From Pseudomonas sp. S35 (lineage in GTDB: Bacteria; Pseudomonadota; Gammaproteobacteria; Pseudomonadales; Pseudomonadaceae), in assembly GCF_009866765.1 (NCBI RefSeq), contig NZ_CP019431.1, positions 868,001 to 932,000 of the forward strand: DNA of 64,000 nt, in the 5' to 3' direction. A program made the position numbers and the translations under genes. The notes under the pieces are model-generated. The model ran no database searches and had not been told where the DNA came from. It was given only the letters and a program-made list of their open reading frames with translations. Shown piece by piece: positions 10,531 to 19,883 of this stretch (positions are counted from its first letter, which is position 1; every line of letters begins with the position of its first letter).

Positions 10531-11794
10531 TGAAGCGCCCGAGCAACGGCGGGGTGATCGCTGCCGGTTTGGCCAACAGCAATTGCGCGGTGCCGATGGT
10601 GCGCTCCATAAAGCCACCTTCGCAGTAGCACAGGTAGAACTCCCACAACCGCAGGAAATACTCGTCGTAGCCCAGCTCCGTCAGGCGGCCGTGGGCGCGG
10701 CGAAAGTTCTCGTGCCACAGGCGCAAGGTTCGCGCGTAGTGCAGGCCAAAGTCTTCCATGTGTAGCAGGTTCATGTCGGTGTCGCGGCTGACGATCTGCA
10801 GCATGTTCTGCACGCTGGGCAGGGCGCCGCCGGGGAAAATGTAGCGCTGGATAAAGTCCACGCTGTTCTTGGCCTGCTCGAACCGTTGCTCGCGGATGGT
10901 GATGGCCTGCAGCAGCATTAGCCCGTCGCTCTTGAGCAGGTGCGCGCACTGCTTGAAGTAGGTCGGCAAGAAGCGATGGCCCACTGCTTCGATCATCTCG
11001 ATGGACACCAACTTGTCGTAGTGGCCGGTGAGGTCGCGATAGTCACTCAGCAACAGCGTGACCTGGCCTTGCAAACCCAGGGCTTCGATACGGTTTGCGG
11101 TGTAGGCGAACTGCTCCTTGGACAAGGTCGTGGTGGTGACCTTGCAGCCATAGTGTTGCGCGGCGTACAGCGCCATGCTGCCCCAACCGGTGCCGATTTC
11201 CAGCAGGTGGTCGCTAGGTTTGAGGGCGAGCTTCTGGCAGATGCGTTCAAGCTTGTTCAGTTGCGCCTGTTCCAGGGTGTCGTCGGGGCTCAGAAATTGC
11301 GCCGCCGAATACATCATGGTCGGGTCGAGGAATTCTTCGAACAGGTCGTTGCCCAGGTCGTAGTGGGCCGCGATATTTTTCTGCGAACCCTTGCGGGTGT
11401 TGCGGTTCAGCCAGTGCAGGCCTTGGGTGAACGGGCGTGCCAGGCGCGCCAGGCCACCTTCCATAGCGTCGAGCACGTCCAGGTTACTGACCATCACGCG
11501 CACCACGGCGGTCAGGTCCGGGCTGCTCCAGTAACCGTGGATAAACGCCTCGCCCGCGCCGATGGAGCCGTTGGCCGCCACCAGGCCCCACACCGCCGGG
11601 TCAAGGATCTGGATCTCCCCCAGCAAATGCGCTTCCCGGGCGCCGAATACTTGGCGTTCGCCGTCCTCGATCACCACCAATTGGCCGTGGCGCAGTTGGC
11701 TGAGTTGGCGCAGCACGCGTTTGCGCAGCAGCGCACTGGTCACACCGTTGACGTTCAGGCGGTTGGTCTTGACCGATAAGCTAGGGGATTTCAT
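10523..11794 (-). CDS. Cyclopropane-fatty-acyl-phospholipid synthase-like methyltransferase
   Basis: A SAM-dependent enzyme that adds a methylene or methyl group to unsaturated acyl chains of membrane phospholipids. The 423-aa protein has the SAM-binding motif LEIGTGWGSMALYAA at about residues 195-210 and the CFA motif VSIEMIEAVGHRFLPTYF. The start MKSPSLSVKTNRL overlaps the DUF1365 stop by 14 bp. Being in a photolyase operon, it resembles the Cfa-like enzymes of light or singlet-oxygen regulons. One such enzyme (UfaM) makes methylated precursors of furan fatty acids. True Cfa and UfaM cannot be separated from sequence alone here. Confidence 0.88.
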   Translation of the reverse strand: MKSPSLSVKTNRLNVNGVTSALLRKRVLRQLSQLRHGQLVVIEDGERQVFGAREAHLLGEIQILDPAVWGLVAANGSIGAGEAFIHGYWSSPDLTAVVRVMVSNLDVLDAMEGGLARLARPFTQGLHWLNRNTRKGSQKNIAAHYDLGNDLFEEFLDPTMMYSAAQFLSPDDTLEQAQLNKLERICQKLALKPSDHLLEIGTGWGSMALYAAQHYGCKVTTTTLSKEQFAYTANRIEALGLQGQVTLLLSDYRDLTGHYDKLVSIEMIEAVGHRFLPTYFKQCAHLLKSDGLMLLQAITIREQRFEQAKNSVDFIQRYIFPGGALPSVQNMLQIVSRDTDMNLLHMEDFGLHYARTLRLWHENFRRAHGRLTELGYDEYFLRLWEFYLCYCEGGFMERTIGTAQLLLAKPAAITPPLLGRFNA

Positions 11795-12590
11795 GGCGGC
11801 GATCCTTGGTATACCCGACGGCTGTACGTGAGGCGCCATCGGCGGCCCGGTGGGGAAAAATCGGTGTGCGTTTAAGAAACAGGCGCAGTGCCTGCCAGTA
11901 AATGGCCAGGCAGGTCTTGGCGGTCATCCACGGAAACCGCCACAAGTAGCGATGCAGGCTGGCGCGATCCAGCGCTTCTTTTTGCAGGATCAAGGTGGCG
12001 TCGAACACTTTCAGCTCACCCTGCCAATCGGCCATGTGCACGCCGAGCCTGTCGGCGGGCGGGCTGAAACTCATGCGGTATTCCAGGTCGCGGGGCAAGA
12101 ACGGCGACACATGGAAGGCCTTGGCCACGGCGAAATGCTGGTGCTCATTCGCGCCCAGGGCTTGGGCCGGCAGCACGTAGTGGTAACGCTCGCGCCACGG
12201 CGTGTTGGTCACTTCACACAGGATCGCGGCCAGTTGTCCGTCGGCCTCGAAGCAGTAGAAGAAACTCACCGGGTTAAAAGCCAGGCCCCAACTGCGGGCC
12301 TGGGTCAGCAGGCAGATAGCGCCCTGAGGCTTACGCCCCAGGGCCTTGCCGACTTCCTGGCGCACGGCATCGCTCAAGCCAATGCCGTGGCGCGTGAATT
12401 CACGCAGGTAGTCCTGCTGGCGAAAGCCGAAGGGCGCCATACGGCTGCGCCCGGCCAACGGCGACAGCCCGAGGACTTGCTCTTGTTCGCTTAAGTCCAG
12501 GTACAGCAGGCCGATGCGGTAGCGAAAGGCGTGGGCCTTGGGCGCAAACCGTCGATGGGCAATCCAGCCGCTGTACAGGGCGCTGTTCAC
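11781..12590 (-). CDS. DUF1365 family protein
   Basis: A 269-aa protein with the DUF1365 signature: SALYSGWIAHRRFAPKAHAFRYRIGLLYLDL near the N-terminus, then NPVSFFYCF and EVTNTPWRERYHYVL. The function is unknown. In many proteobacteria it sits between an FAD amine-oxidase-like protein and a Cfa-like methylase, exactly as here. The GTG start at 12590 overlaps the upstream stop (GTGA). A longer frame upstream would run deep into the neighbouring gene and is rejected. Confidence 0.88.
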   Translation of the reverse strand: MNSALYSGWIAHRRFAPKAHAFRYRIGLLYLDLSEQEQVLGLSPLAGRSRMAPFGFRQQDYLREFTRHGIGLSDAVRQEVGKALGRKPQGAICLLTQARSWGLAFNPVSFFYCFEADGQLAAILCEVTNTPWRERYHYVLPAQALGANEHQHFAVAKAFHVSPFLPRDLEYRMSFSPPADRLGVHMADWQGELKVFDATLILQKEALDRASLHRYLWRFPWMTAKTCLAIYWQALRLFLKRTPIFPHRAADGASRTAVGYTKDRRHEIP

Positions 12591-13834
12591 AGGGTTTCCC
12601 CAAAGGCTTGGGCCACACGCAAGGCACTGACCACGCCGTCTTCGTGGAAACCATTGGCCCAGTAGGCGCCGCAATAAAAGGTGTTGCGTACACCGGCCAG
12701 TTCTTCCCAGCGGTTTTGCGCGGCCACCGCTGCGAGGCTGTATTGCGGGTGGGCGTAGGTGTAGCGCGCGAGGATCTTCAACGGGTTGATCATCGGCGTC
12801 TGGTTGAGGCTGACGCAGAAGGTGGTGGCGCTGTCGATGCCTTGCAGGATGTTCATGTCATAGGTCACGGCCGCCTGGGTCTGGGCGTTGCCGCTCAGTC
12901 GGTAATTCCAACTGGCCCAGGCCAGTTTGCGGTCGGGCAGCAGGCGGGTGTCGGTGTGCAGCACCACGTCGTTGTCGGCGTAGGGCAGGGCACCGAGAAT
13001 TTCTTGTTCGGCCTGGCTCGGGTCGGCGAGCAATGCCAGCGCCTGGTCGCTATGGCAGGCGAACACCACGCGATCAAATGCCTCGCTGCCGCCAGCGCTG
13101 TGGATAACTACGCCATCCTCGGTGCGCTCGACCTTGTGCACCGGGCAATTGAGGCGGACCTGCTCGCGAAAGCTGCGGGTCAACGGCTCGATATAACGGC
13201 TGGAACCGCCTTCGATCACGCACCACTGCGGCCGGTTGTTCACCGACAGCAAGCCGTGGTTCTTGAAGAAGCGCACAAAGAACTGCAACGGAAAGCCCAG
13301 CATGTCCGCCAGGGACATCGACCAGATCGCCGCGCCCATCGGCACGATGTAGTGGCGCACAAACCGCTCGCCGTAACCACCGGCCTTGAGGTAATCGCCG
13401 AGGGTCATTTCGGCGCTGATCCGTTGCTCTTGCAGGTCCAGCGGCGCCTGGCGATTGAAGCGCAGGATGTCACGCAACATGCCCCAAAAGCCCGGCGACA
13501 GGAGATTGCGGCGCTGGGCGAACAGGCTGTTGAGGTTGTTGCCGTTGTATTCGAAACGGGTGTGTTCGTCGCACACCGAAAAGCTCATCTCGGTGGGTTT
13601 GAATGCCACGCCGATCTGCCCCAGCAGGCGGATGAAGTTGGGGTAGGTCCAGTCGTTGAACACGATGAAACCGGTGTCCACCGCATAGCTTTTGCCTTCA
13701 ACCGTCACGTTGACCGTGTGGGTATGCCCGCCAATGCGCTCGCCCGCCTCGAACAGGGTGATGTCGTGACGGCGGCTGAGCAGGTAGGCGCTGGTCAGCC
13801 CGGCAATGCCGCTGCCGATAATGGCGATCTTCAC
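12587..13834 (-). CDS. FAD-dependent oxidoreductase (amine-oxidase/desaturase fold)
   Basis: A 415-aa flavoprotein with the dinucleotide-binding N-terminus KIAIIGSGIAGLTSAYLLSRRHDITLFEAGERIGGHTHTV and a C-terminal FAD motif NTFYCGAYWANGFHEDGVVSALRVAQAFG. The family (COG2907) is of unproven chemistry. Its fixed partners DUF1365 and Cfa suggest it modifies acyl chains. The GTG start at 13834 overlaps the SDR stop (GTGA), continuing the chain of coupled genes. Confidence 0.87.
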   Translation of the reverse strand: MKIAIIGSGIAGLTSAYLLSRRHDITLFEAGERIGGHTHTVNVTVEGKSYAVDTGFIVFNDWTYPNFIRLLGQIGVAFKPTEMSFSVCDEHTRFEYNGNNLNSLFAQRRNLLSPGFWGMLRDILRFNRQAPLDLQEQRISAEMTLGDYLKAGGYGERFVRHYIVPMGAAIWSMSLADMLGFPLQFFVRFFKNHGLLSVNNRPQWCVIEGGSSRYIEPLTRSFREQVRLNCPVHKVERTEDGVVIHSAGGSEAFDRVVFACHSDQALALLADPSQAEQEILGALPYADNDVVLHTDTRLLPDRKLAWASWNYRLSGNAQTQAAVTYDMNILQGIDSATTFCVSLNQTPMINPLKILARYTYAHPQYSLAAVAAQNRWEELAGVRNTFYCGAYWANGFHEDGVVSALRVAQAFGETL

Positions 13835-14613
13835 AGGTCGTCCTTTTTCGGTGGTGGGTTGCGCAGCATGCGTTTGCCGATGATCAGTTGAGCGCGGTTC
13901 GGCAGTTTCGACAGCGGCCACAGGGTGGCAATGAATAGCGCCGGGAAGGCGATTTCCAGCGGGCGCTTTTCCAGCTTGGCGAAGATGTGCCGGGCGGCCT
14001 TGTCGGCCGGCCAGCTCAGGGGCATCGGGAAGTCATTGCGCTCGGTCAGTGGCGTGTCGACGAAGCCTGGGCTGATCACCGTGACGTCGATATTTTCCGG
14101 CGACAGGCTGATACGCAGGGATTCGAACAGGTAGCGCAGGCCGGCCTTGGACGCGCCATAGGCTTCGGCGCGGGGCATCGGCAGGTAGGTCACAGCGCTG
14201 GCGACACCCACCAGATGCGGTGTGCGCCCGGCACGCAACAAGGGCAGGGCGGCTTCGATGCAATAACTGCTGGCCAGCAGGTTGGTGCGCACCACGTGCT
14301 CGATGATCGATGAGTCAAACTGCTTGGCATCCACATATTCACAGGTGCCGGCGTTGAGGATCACGGTGTCGAGCGAGCCCCAGGCCGCTGCGATGCGTTC
14401 GCCAATCTCGCGTACGGTCTGGCTGTTGGTCAGGTCGCCGGCCACCACCAGCACTTGGCCGGGGTAACGTTGGGCCAGTGCTTGCAGTGGCGCTTCGGTG
14501 CGCGAACTGAGGGCGACATGGGCACCGCTGTCGAGCAGCTCCACGGCCAGGGCGGCACCGATACCACTGCTGGCACCGGTCAGCCAATAACGACGGGGCG
14601 AAACCGTGTTCAT
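13831..14613 (-). CDS. Short-chain dehydrogenase/reductase
   Basis: A 260-aa classical SDR: the cofactor loop TGASSGIGAALA at residues 12-23, NAG in VILNAGTC, a serine in SAVTYLP, and the catalytic pair YGASK (YxxxK). The C-terminus resembles SDRs with a short membrane-associated tail. The substrate is unknown. The ATG at 14613 overlaps the NTF2-like stop by 4 bp. SDR genes recur in light-inducible photolyase operons. Confidence 0.88.
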   Translation of the reverse strand: MNTVSPRRYWLTGASSGIGAALAVELLDSGAHVALSSRTEAPLQALAQRYPGQVLVVAGDLTNSQTVREIGERIAAAWGSLDTVILNAGTCEYVDAKQFDSSIIEHVVRTNLLASSYCIEAALPLLRAGRTPHLVGVASAVTYLPMPRAEAYGASKAGLRYLFESLRISLSPENIDVTVISPGFVDTPLTERNDFPMPLSWPADKAARHIFAKLEKRPLEIAFPALFIATLWPLSKLPNRAQLIIGKRMLRNPPPKKDDL

Positions 14614-15032
14614 CCCACTCTCCTTTTCAGCCAACTGATGACGCTACCCAGTACGGGCAAATGTTCGTAGAGCATCGCGCCTGCATCGAAGTAATCGCGG
14701 TGGCGGTATACCTTCTCATCCCACATCAGGTGCGAGCAGCCTTGCACGTTGATCACCTTGCCGCCGTTGAGGCGCGGGTGGCAAAACACCATGTTCCAGC
14801 GCAGGTAGCCTTCGCCTTCTGCTACTTGGTCGAAGCCGTGGAAGTCAAAGCGCAGTTGACTGACGTTGCTGTACAACTCGGCGAAATAAGTGCGCAGTGC
14901 GCTCAGGCCGTGGACCTCGTGCAGCGGGTCGGCAAAGGCGATGTCCTGGCTGTACAGGCTGTCGAGCAGGTGCAGGTTGTGCTTGTCCAGCGTGGCGAAG
15001 GTGTGGGCGAAGCGCTGCAGGAAGTCACTCAT
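14610..15032 (-). CDS. NTF2/SnoaL-like small protein
   Basis: A 140-aa single-domain protein with the cone-shaped alpha+beta NTF2-like pattern: FAHTFATLDKHNLHLLDSLYSQDIAFADPLHEVHGLSALRTYF, then strands ending in CSHLMWDEKVYRHRDYFDAG. It may be an enzyme or a ligand-binding subunit working with the neighbouring SDR. No catalytic residues can be assigned confidently. It overlaps photolyase by 8 bp and the SDR by 4 bp. Confidence 0.82.
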   Translation of the reverse strand: MSDFLQRFAHTFATLDKHNLHLLDSLYSQDIAFADPLHEVHGLSALRTYFAELYSNVSQLRFDFHGFDQVAEGEGYLRWNMVFCHPRLNGGKVINVQGCSHLMWDEKVYRHRDYFDAGAMLYEHLPVLGSVISWLKRRVG

Positions 15033-16467
15033 GTTCCACGACCGACTGACGTGAAGGCAGGCTGCGAAAGGCCGCCAGGGCTCGCTCGCGGGACTTTTTC
15101 AAGTCGACAATCGAACGCGGATAATCCGCCACGCCAAACAGACCGCCGGCGGCTTCGGGGTTATGCACTTCCTTTTTATTCAGCGCGGCCAATTGCGGCA
15201 GCCAGTGCTTGATGAAAACCCCCTCGCTGTCGAATTTTTCCGACTGGCTCAGCGGGCTGAAAATGCGGAAATACGGCGCCGAGTCGGTGCCCGTGGACGA
15301 ACTCCACTGCCAACCACCGTTGTTGGCGGCCAGGTCGCCGTCGATCAAATGACGCATGAAGAAGCGCTCACCTTCACGCCAGTCGATCAGCAGGTTCTTG
15401 GTCAGGAACATCGCCACCACCATGCGCAGGCGGTTGTGCATCCAGCCGGTTTCCAGCAACTGGCGCATGGCGGCGTCGATGATCGGCAGGCCGGTGCGCG
15501 CCTCTTGCCAGGCGGCCAGGTCCTTGGGCGCATTGCGCCAGGCCACGGCTTCGGTCTCGGGGCGGAACGCACGGTGGCGGGACACCCGTGGGTAGCCCAC
15601 CAGAATGTGTTTGTAGAACTCGCGCCAGAGCAACTCGTTGATCCAGGTAATGGCGCCGATGTCGCCACTTTCGAACTCGCCCTGGTTGGTCTGCAGCGCG
15701 GCATGCAGGCACTGGCGCGGCGACACCACGCCCGCTGCGAGGTACGCCGACAACTGGCTGGTGCCAGGCTTGGCGGGGAAGTCGCGTTCGTCTTTGTAGT
15801 AGCTGATCTGCTGGTCGGCGAAGGCGTCGAGGCGGCGCCGTGCTTCGTCTTCACCGGCAGGCCACAGGGCACGCAGGGCATCGCTGGGTGGCTCGAAGCC
15901 TGTAACGGTGGCCGGGACCTGGTCGCTTTTGAGGGCGAGCCTGGCCTGGGCCTTTGGCGTGGACACCAACCGTGGCAGCGCGCTGTGCAGCCGTGTGTAG
16001 CAGACCTTGCGGAACTGACTGAACACCTGGAAGTAGGTGCCGGTCTTGGTCAGCACACTGCCCGGTTGGAAAAACAGTTGGTCGAGGTAGCTGTGGAAGG
16101 TCACGCCATCGGCTTCCAGCGCTTGGCTCACAGCGGCATCGCGACGGCTTTCGTGAATGCCATATTCCTCGTTGACGTGCAGCGACTGCACCGACAGTTC
16201 CCGGCACAGTTCGCTGAGTACGCCGGGCGCCTGGTCCCAGGTTGCCGCCTGGCGGATCAGCAGGGGAATGTTCAACTCGCCCAGAGACCGGCTCAAGTGC
16301 TGCAAATTGCGCAGCCAGAAGTCGACTTTGCACGGTGCATCGTCATGGGCCAGCCATTGCCCGGGCGTGATCAGGTACACGGCGGCAACCGGGCCGCGCT
16401 GGCTTGCGGCGGCCAGGGCGGTGTTGTCGTGTAGGCGCAGGTCGGTGCGCAGCCAGATCAAATGCAT
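15025..16467 (-). CDS. phrB: Deoxyribodipyrimidine photolyase
   Basis: Repairs UV-made cyclobutane pyrimidine dimers with FADH- and an antenna chromophore under blue or near-UV light. The 480-aa protein starts MHLIWLRTDLRLHDNTAL (antenna domain). The FAD domain contains TSQLSAYLAAGVVSPRQCL, WINELLWREFYKHIL, the MHNRLRMVVAMFLTKNLLIDWREGERFF region and NNGGWQWSSSTGTDSAPYFRIFSP, typical of class I CPD photolyases. It abuts the MerR regulator with no gap. The order regulator-phrB matches light-inducible loci of Pseudomonas. Confidence 0.95.
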   Translation of the reverse strand: MHLIWLRTDLRLHDNTALAAASQRGPVAAVYLITPGQWLAHDDAPCKVDFWLRNLQHLSRSLGELNIPLLIRQAATWDQAPGVLSELCRELSVQSLHVNEEYGIHESRRDAAVSQALEADGVTFHSYLDQLFFQPGSVLTKTGTYFQVFSQFRKVCYTRLHSALPRLVSTPKAQARLALKSDQVPATVTGFEPPSDALRALWPAGEDEARRRLDAFADQQISYYKDERDFPAKPGTSQLSAYLAAGVVSPRQCLHAALQTNQGEFESGDIGAITWINELLWREFYKHILVGYPRVSRHRAFRPETEAVAWRNAPKDLAAWQEARTGLPIIDAAMRQLLETGWMHNRLRMVVAMFLTKNLLIDWREGERFFMRHLIDGDLAANNGGWQWSSSTGTDSAPYFRIFSPLSQSEKFDSEGVFIKHWLPQLAALNKKEVHNPEAAGGLFGVADYPRSIVDLKKSRERALAAFRSLPSRQSVVEHE

Positions 16468-17397
16468 TTAGAGAAGTCCACGCTGGATCAGAAGCTGGTG
16501 GGCCGACAACGAATCTTCGGCCACAAACAATTCAGGAGTGTCACGGGTTAATACGGCTAACTCCGCTTGATGGATGCAGACCGTTGGTCCGACGAGCAAG
16601 GCCGGGCAACTGATGCCCACCAGCAGTTTGGTCAGCGCCGGCAGGTGCAGGGCTTTGCTCGAATACAGCAGCACTGCGCGCGGTTGCAGGTGTTCCACCG
16701 CCAGCGCCAGTTCACCGGCGGGCAGCGGCCAGTCGAACACCTCCACCGGGCAATCGGCGCTGCTGGCCAGCCAGGCGCTGAGCCATAGGTGCGGTTCCAA
16801 GGGCAGGTCAGACTGGTTGACCAACAGCAGCGGCGCCCCGTGCAGTTGGCGATTGTTGTGGTAGATGCGCGCCCCGAACTTGCTGCGCAGCCAGGACAGG
16901 AAAAACACCCGCTCCATCTGCGCGCCGAACTGGCCCTGCCAGCGCTGCTCCAGCTCTTTGATCAACGGCAGCAGCAGTTGCTCGCACAGGGTGCGCGGTG
17001 GGTACAGCGCCATGGCTTGGTTGAAGGCATCATCGACCCGGCGCTCGGTCAGTTCGCTGATGGCCTGCACCAGGGTCTGGCGCAGGGCGTGCCATTCATT
17101 TTCGACCGTGTCCGGGCTGGCCAGGGCAGAGTCGATCAGGTGCTTGACCTGGCTGACCGGCACGCCGCGATTGAGCCAGGTGAGGATGGTGTGGATGCGT
17201 TGCACGTGCTCGGCGCTGAACAGCCGGTGGCCCTTGGGCGTGCGCTGGGGCACGATCAGGCCATAGCGGCGCTCCCACGCGCGCAGGGTCACGGCGTTGA
17301 CGCCGGTCTGGCGCGCCACTTCGCGAATCGGCAGCCAGCCGTCTTCCAGGGCTTGTGCGATGTCTTCGCCGGGTTCGTCTTGCAGGGCAACTTTCAT
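16468..17397 (-). CDS. MerR-family light-response regulator (class II LitR/PplR type)
   Basis: A 309-aa protein with an N-terminal MerR winged helix-turn-helix (LPIREVARQTGVNAVTLRAWERRYGLIVPQRTPKGHRLFSAEHV, about residues 22-66) and a C-terminal domain related to the B12-binding part of LitR/CarH. The cobalamin-capping Wx9EH signature is absent: WQGQFGAQMER has Arg where His is expected. This is the class II pattern, in which light is sensed by LOV partner proteins instead of B12. P. putida PplR1 is the best-known relative and represses photolyase operons in the dark. The gene lies 3 bp after the desulfidase and directly before phrB, with PplR-type boxes upstream of the operon. Confidence 0.88.
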   Translation of the reverse strand: MKVALQDEPGEDIAQALEDGWLPIREVARQTGVNAVTLRAWERRYGLIVPQRTPKGHRLFSAEHVQRIHTILTWLNRGVPVSQVKHLIDSALASPDTVENEWHALRQTLVQAISELTERRVDDAFNQAMALYPPRTLCEQLLLPLIKELEQRWQGQFGAQMERVFFLSWLRSKFGARIYHNNRQLHGAPLLLVNQSDLPLEPHLWLSAWLASSADCPVEVFDWPLPAGELALAVEHLQPRAVLLYSSKALHLPALTKLLVGISCPALLVGPTVCIHQAELAVLTRDTPELFVAEDSLSAHQLLIQRGLL

Positions 17398-17400
17398 GGT

Positions 17401-18360
17401 CTAGATCGCATTACGCAGGCTGAGGTTTTCCGGGTGCGGTTGCAGGTACGCCTGCTGCGCGATGTAGCGGTCCGGGTGTTGGCGAAAGTGGTGCTTGAGC
17501 AGGGTCAGCGGCACCACCAGCGGCACGATGCCGTGGCGGTATTGGCCTATCACGGTCTGCATTTCCTGTTTGTCGTCGGCGCTGATGACCTGCTTGAGGT
17601 AGCCGCTGATGTGTTGCAGCACATTGGTGTGGGTGCCGCGGGTGGCGCACTTGGTCAGGCCGGTCATCAAATCGCTGAAGTAGCACTCGGCGAGTTCATT
17701 GAGGTCGGTGCCTTTGCCCATGCTGCCCAGCAGGTGGCCCAGGCTTTTGTAATGCTCGGGGCTATGGGCCATCAGCAGGTATTTGTAGCGCGAGTGAAAG
17801 GCCAGCAGGCCGTGACGGGTCAGGCCTTCGGCCAGCAACTGCTGCCAACTGGCGTAGACGAACACGCGGGTCAGGAAGTTCTCGCGCAGCACCGGATCAT
17901 TCAGCCGGCCGTCTTCTTCCACTGGCAGGTTGGGGTGCCGTGCGCAAAACGCCTGGGCGTAAATGCCGCGTCCGCCGCCGTCCACCGGGGTGCCGTTGTC
18001 GCGGTACACCTTGACTCGCTCCAGGCCACAGGACGGCGACTTCTGCATAAAGATGTAGCCGCACAGGTCGGTGTGTTCCTGGGCCATCTGCTGGCCGTAG
18101 TCGTCCAGGGGCTGGGTCACGTTGAGTTCGCGGTGCACCGTGCCCACGGCCTGTGGGTGGGCAGGGTCGCCGACCAGGCGGATCGGTTCACGGGGGATGC
18201 CCAGGCCGATGGCGACTTCGGGGCACAGCGGCACAAAGTCGAAATAGTCGGCAAGGGTCTGGCTGCACAGCAAGGATTGCTTATGGCCACCGTTGAAGCG
18301 CACGTTCTCGCCCAGCAGGCAGGCGCTGATCGCGATCTTCGGTTTTGCGCTGCTGGACAT
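17401..18360 (-). CDS. rudS: RudS-like tRNA 4-thiouridine desulfidase (DUF523-DUF1722)
   Basis: A 319-aa two-domain protein. Residues 1-150 or so are a TudS (DUF523) domain with three conserved cysteines placed to bind a 4Fe-4S cluster: Cys14 in SACLLG, Cys46 in LCPE and Cys111 in SPSCGLERVKVY. Residues 190-310 or so are DUF1722 (YbgA), the tRNA-binding part. RudS proteins remove sulfur from 4-thiouridine at tRNA position 8, a base that crosslinks under near-UV. The ATG at 18360 is preceded by AGAGG. It is the first gene of the light operon, directly behind the two LitR-type boxes. The name is by domain architecture. Confidence 0.85.
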   Translation of the reverse strand: MSSSAKPKIAISACLLGENVRFNGGHKQSLLCSQTLADYFDFVPLCPEVAIGLGIPREPIRLVGDPAHPQAVGTVHRELNVTQPLDDYGQQMAQEHTDLCGYIFMQKSPSCGLERVKVYRDNGTPVDGGGRGIYAQAFCARHPNLPVEEDGRLNDPVLRENFLTRVFVYASWQQLLAEGLTRHGLLAFHSRYKYLLMAHSPEHYKSLGHLLGSMGKGTDLNELAECYFSDLMTGLTKCATRGTHTNVLQHISGYLKQVISADDKQEMQTVIGQYRHGIVPLVVPLTLLKHHFRQHPDRYIAQQAYLQPHPENLSLRNAI

Positions 18361-18382
18361 GGTCAAACCTCTGCAAGATTCT

Positions 18383-18456
18383 TGTACAAGCGTGAATTCC
18401 TGTACAACCTGATCTCATCATAGGTTTGAAGCTGTACAAGTCAAATTATTTGTACA
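18383..18456 (-). promoter_or_regulatory. Light-operon promoter with two TGTACA-N12-TGTACA operators
   Basis: Two exact direct repeats TGTACA-N12-TGTACA lie at 18383-18406 and 18433-18456. On the minus strand a promoter fits between them: -35 TTGACT (18444-18439), 16-bp spacer, -10 TATGAT (18422-18417). The upstream box covers the -35 and the downstream box covers the start of the transcript, as expected for repression. The pattern equals the T(G/A)TACA-N12-TGTACA consensus reported for P. putida PplR1 (recalled from the literature, not searched). Confidence 0.85.
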
Positions 18457-18472
18457 GGTTTTTTCGGGTGGA

Positions 18473-19701
<1,229 letters not shown>

Positions 19702-19720
19702 CTACGCCGACACCAATAGC

Positions 19721-19744
19721 TGTACAATATTGTTTTTTGGTATA
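19721..19744 (-). promoter_or_regulatory. Imperfect TGTACA-N12 operator upstream of renalase-like gene
   Basis: On the minus strand TATACC-N12-TGTACA has one mismatch to T(G/A)TACA-N12-TGTACA. A TTGTAC overlapping the second half could serve as -35, with TAGTCT 17 bp further as -10. It lies 50 bp before the renalase-like start and about 140 bp before the divergent TIGR01777 gene. Confidence 0.55.
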
Positions 19745-19883
19745 AGTTTTGGCGTACCTGAACGTGTGGCGTGACCTATGGTTAAAGCTGAGGCTTTCAC
19801 AACAGTCACGCCCGATTACAAATTGATCCCTGCTTATAAAATAGACCAGTGATCGGCGGCGAACGTTACATGAGGAAGATCCC

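Noticed and set aside
16789..18423. 544-aa plus-strand frame across the MerR and RudS genes
   Set aside because: It runs through two well-supported genes and over the operator boxes; composition is that of an antisense shadow.
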